A DNA stretch of 5,462 bases. Source: Parvularcula sp964342585 (lineage in GTDB: Bacteria > Pseudomonadota > Alphaproteobacteria > Caulobacterales > Parvularculaceae). Position numbers and translations under genes: made by a program. The number at the start of each line of letters is the position of its first letter. Within the stretch, counting starts at the first letter, position 1. The stretch covers positions 1 to 5,462 of the forward strand of contig CAYFHK010000154.1 of the NCBI GenBank assembly GCA_964342585.1. Direction: 5' to 3'. Of the stretch, positions 5,063-5,462 are shown piece by piece. The notes under the pieces were generated by a model, which did not search any database, had not been told where the DNA came from, and was given only the letters and a program-made list of their open reading frames with translations.

Positions 5063-5341
5063 CTATTTCCGCTTCGCCTTTTTATCCGCTCCGTGACCGT
5101 AATAGGTGCGCGACGGCGAGAATTCGCCGAGCTTGTGACCCACCATGTCTTCCGTCACGTGAACGGGGATGAATTTTTGACCGTTATAGACGTTGAACGT
5201 GAGCCCAACGAATTGCGGCAAAATTGTCGACCGTCGCGACCAGGTTTTAATCCCACCTTTGTGGGCGCCATCCTGCGCTTCGCCCGCCTTCTTCAGAAGG
5301 TAGCGATCAACGAAGGGGCCTTTCCAAACCGAACGAGGCAT
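5063..5341 (-). CDS. rpsS: 30S ribosomal protein S19
   Basis: S19 (uS19) sits in the head of the 30S subunit, pairs with S13 and contacts the A-site finger and L5 in an intersubunit bridge. The product is 92 residues, exactly the length of E. coli S19. It starts MPRSVWKGPFVDRYLLKKAG and contains IKTWSRRSTILPQFVGLTFN (31-50). The family signature YNGQKFIPVHVTEDMVGHKL (52-71) is followed by GEFSPSRTYYGHG and a lysine-rich end. The ATG at 5341-5339 has AGGAGA (5351-5356) 9 nt upstream, overlapping the rplB stop codon. The stop is TAG. Confidence 0.99.
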   Translation of the reverse strand: MPRSVWKGPFVDRYLLKKAGEAQDGAHKGGIKTWSRRSTILPQFVGLTFNVYNGQKFIPVHVTEDMVGHKLGEFSPSRTYYGHGADKKAKRK

Positions 5342-5354
5342 CGTCTTCTATCTC

Positions 5355-5462
5355 CTACCGGCCTTTTTTCCGCGCATGACGCGAGCGGATAATCAGGTGG
5401 TCTGTTGCTTTGTTGCTCCGTGTACGCTTGCCTTTTGTCGGCTTGCCCCACGGGGTGACCGG
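5355..5462 (-). CDS. rplB: 50S ribosomal protein L2, C-terminal 35 codons only
   Basis: Only the last 35 codons and the TAG stop (5357-5355) are in the window; the rest lies beyond the right edge. The translated end reads PVTPWGKPTKGKRTRSNKAT followed by DHLIIRSRHARKKGR. This is the characteristic basic C-terminus of L2 (uL2), which begins in the conserved region around the PWG motif. L2 is a primary 23S rRNA-binding protein needed for subunit association and for the peptidyl transferase centre. Its position directly before rpsS is the standard order. The stop codon forms part of TAGGAGA, which also serves as the rpsS ribosome binding site, and 13 nt separate the two genes. Confidence 0.97.
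   Translation of the reverse strand, partial: PVTPWGKPTKGKRTRSNKATDHLIIRSRHARKKGR

Noticed and set aside
1..5462. A novel accessory system, mobile element or horizontally acquired insert
   Set aside because: The cluster is in canonical order with full-length, intact genes and no disruption. I saw no transposase, long repeats, tRNA or change in base composition.

Overview
This window is an interior slice of the S10-spc ribosomal protein gene cluster. Every gene lies on the minus strand, so transcription runs from high to low coordinates. In transcription order the genes are rplB (3' end only), rpsS, rplV, rpsC, rplP, rpmC, rpsQ, rplN, rplX, rplE, rpsN, rpsH, rplF and rplR (lacking only its last few codons). 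This is the classical bacterial gene order. Upstream rpsJ-rplC-rplD-rplW and downstream rpsE-rpmD-rplO-secY would be expected outside the window, but cannot be seen here.

The organism looks like a proteobacterium, most likely an alphaproteobacterium. S14 is the 101-residue zinc-free type, L24 is 104 residues and L6 is 177 residues. The S8, L22 and S3 sequences read like alphaproteobacterial versions, and the DNA is moderately GC-rich by eye. The genus cannot be named from this window.

Layout along the plus-strand coordinates: 1-355 rplR; 389-922 rplF; 934-1332 rpsH; 1343-1648 rpsN; 1713-2282 rplE; 2275-2589 rplX; 2592-2960 rplN; 3045-3317 rpsQ; 3310-3528 rpmC; 3531-3944 rplP; 3955-4680 rpsC; 4680-5060 rplV; 5063-5341 rpsS; 5355-5462 rplB. 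Packing is very tight. Two pairs overlap by 8 nt (rpmC/rpsQ and rplX/rplE), one pair shares a single base (rplV/rpsC), and three are separated by only 2 nt. This points to one polycistronic mRNA with translational coupling. The only spacers over 30 nt are rpsQ-rplN (2961-3044, 84 nt, the S10/spc boundary), rplE-rpsN (1649-1712, 64 nt) and rplF-rplR (356-388, 33 nt). There is no gene-free stretch of 300 nt or more.

All the products are structural proteins of the 30S subunit (S19, S3, S17, S14, S8) or the 50S subunit (L2, L22, L16, L29, L14, L24, L5, L6, L18). Co-transcription supplies them in balanced amounts for ribosome assembly. I see no mobile element, CRISPR array, tRNA, toxin or novel enzyme system. 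The most interesting non-coding signal is an 11-bp hairpin with a 2-nt bulge at the end of rplF. It is followed at once by a U-tract and then the rplR start codon, which has no Shine-Dalgarno sequence. Smaller points are a GC-rich hairpin beside the rplN ribosome binding site and unusually frequent TAG stop codons.
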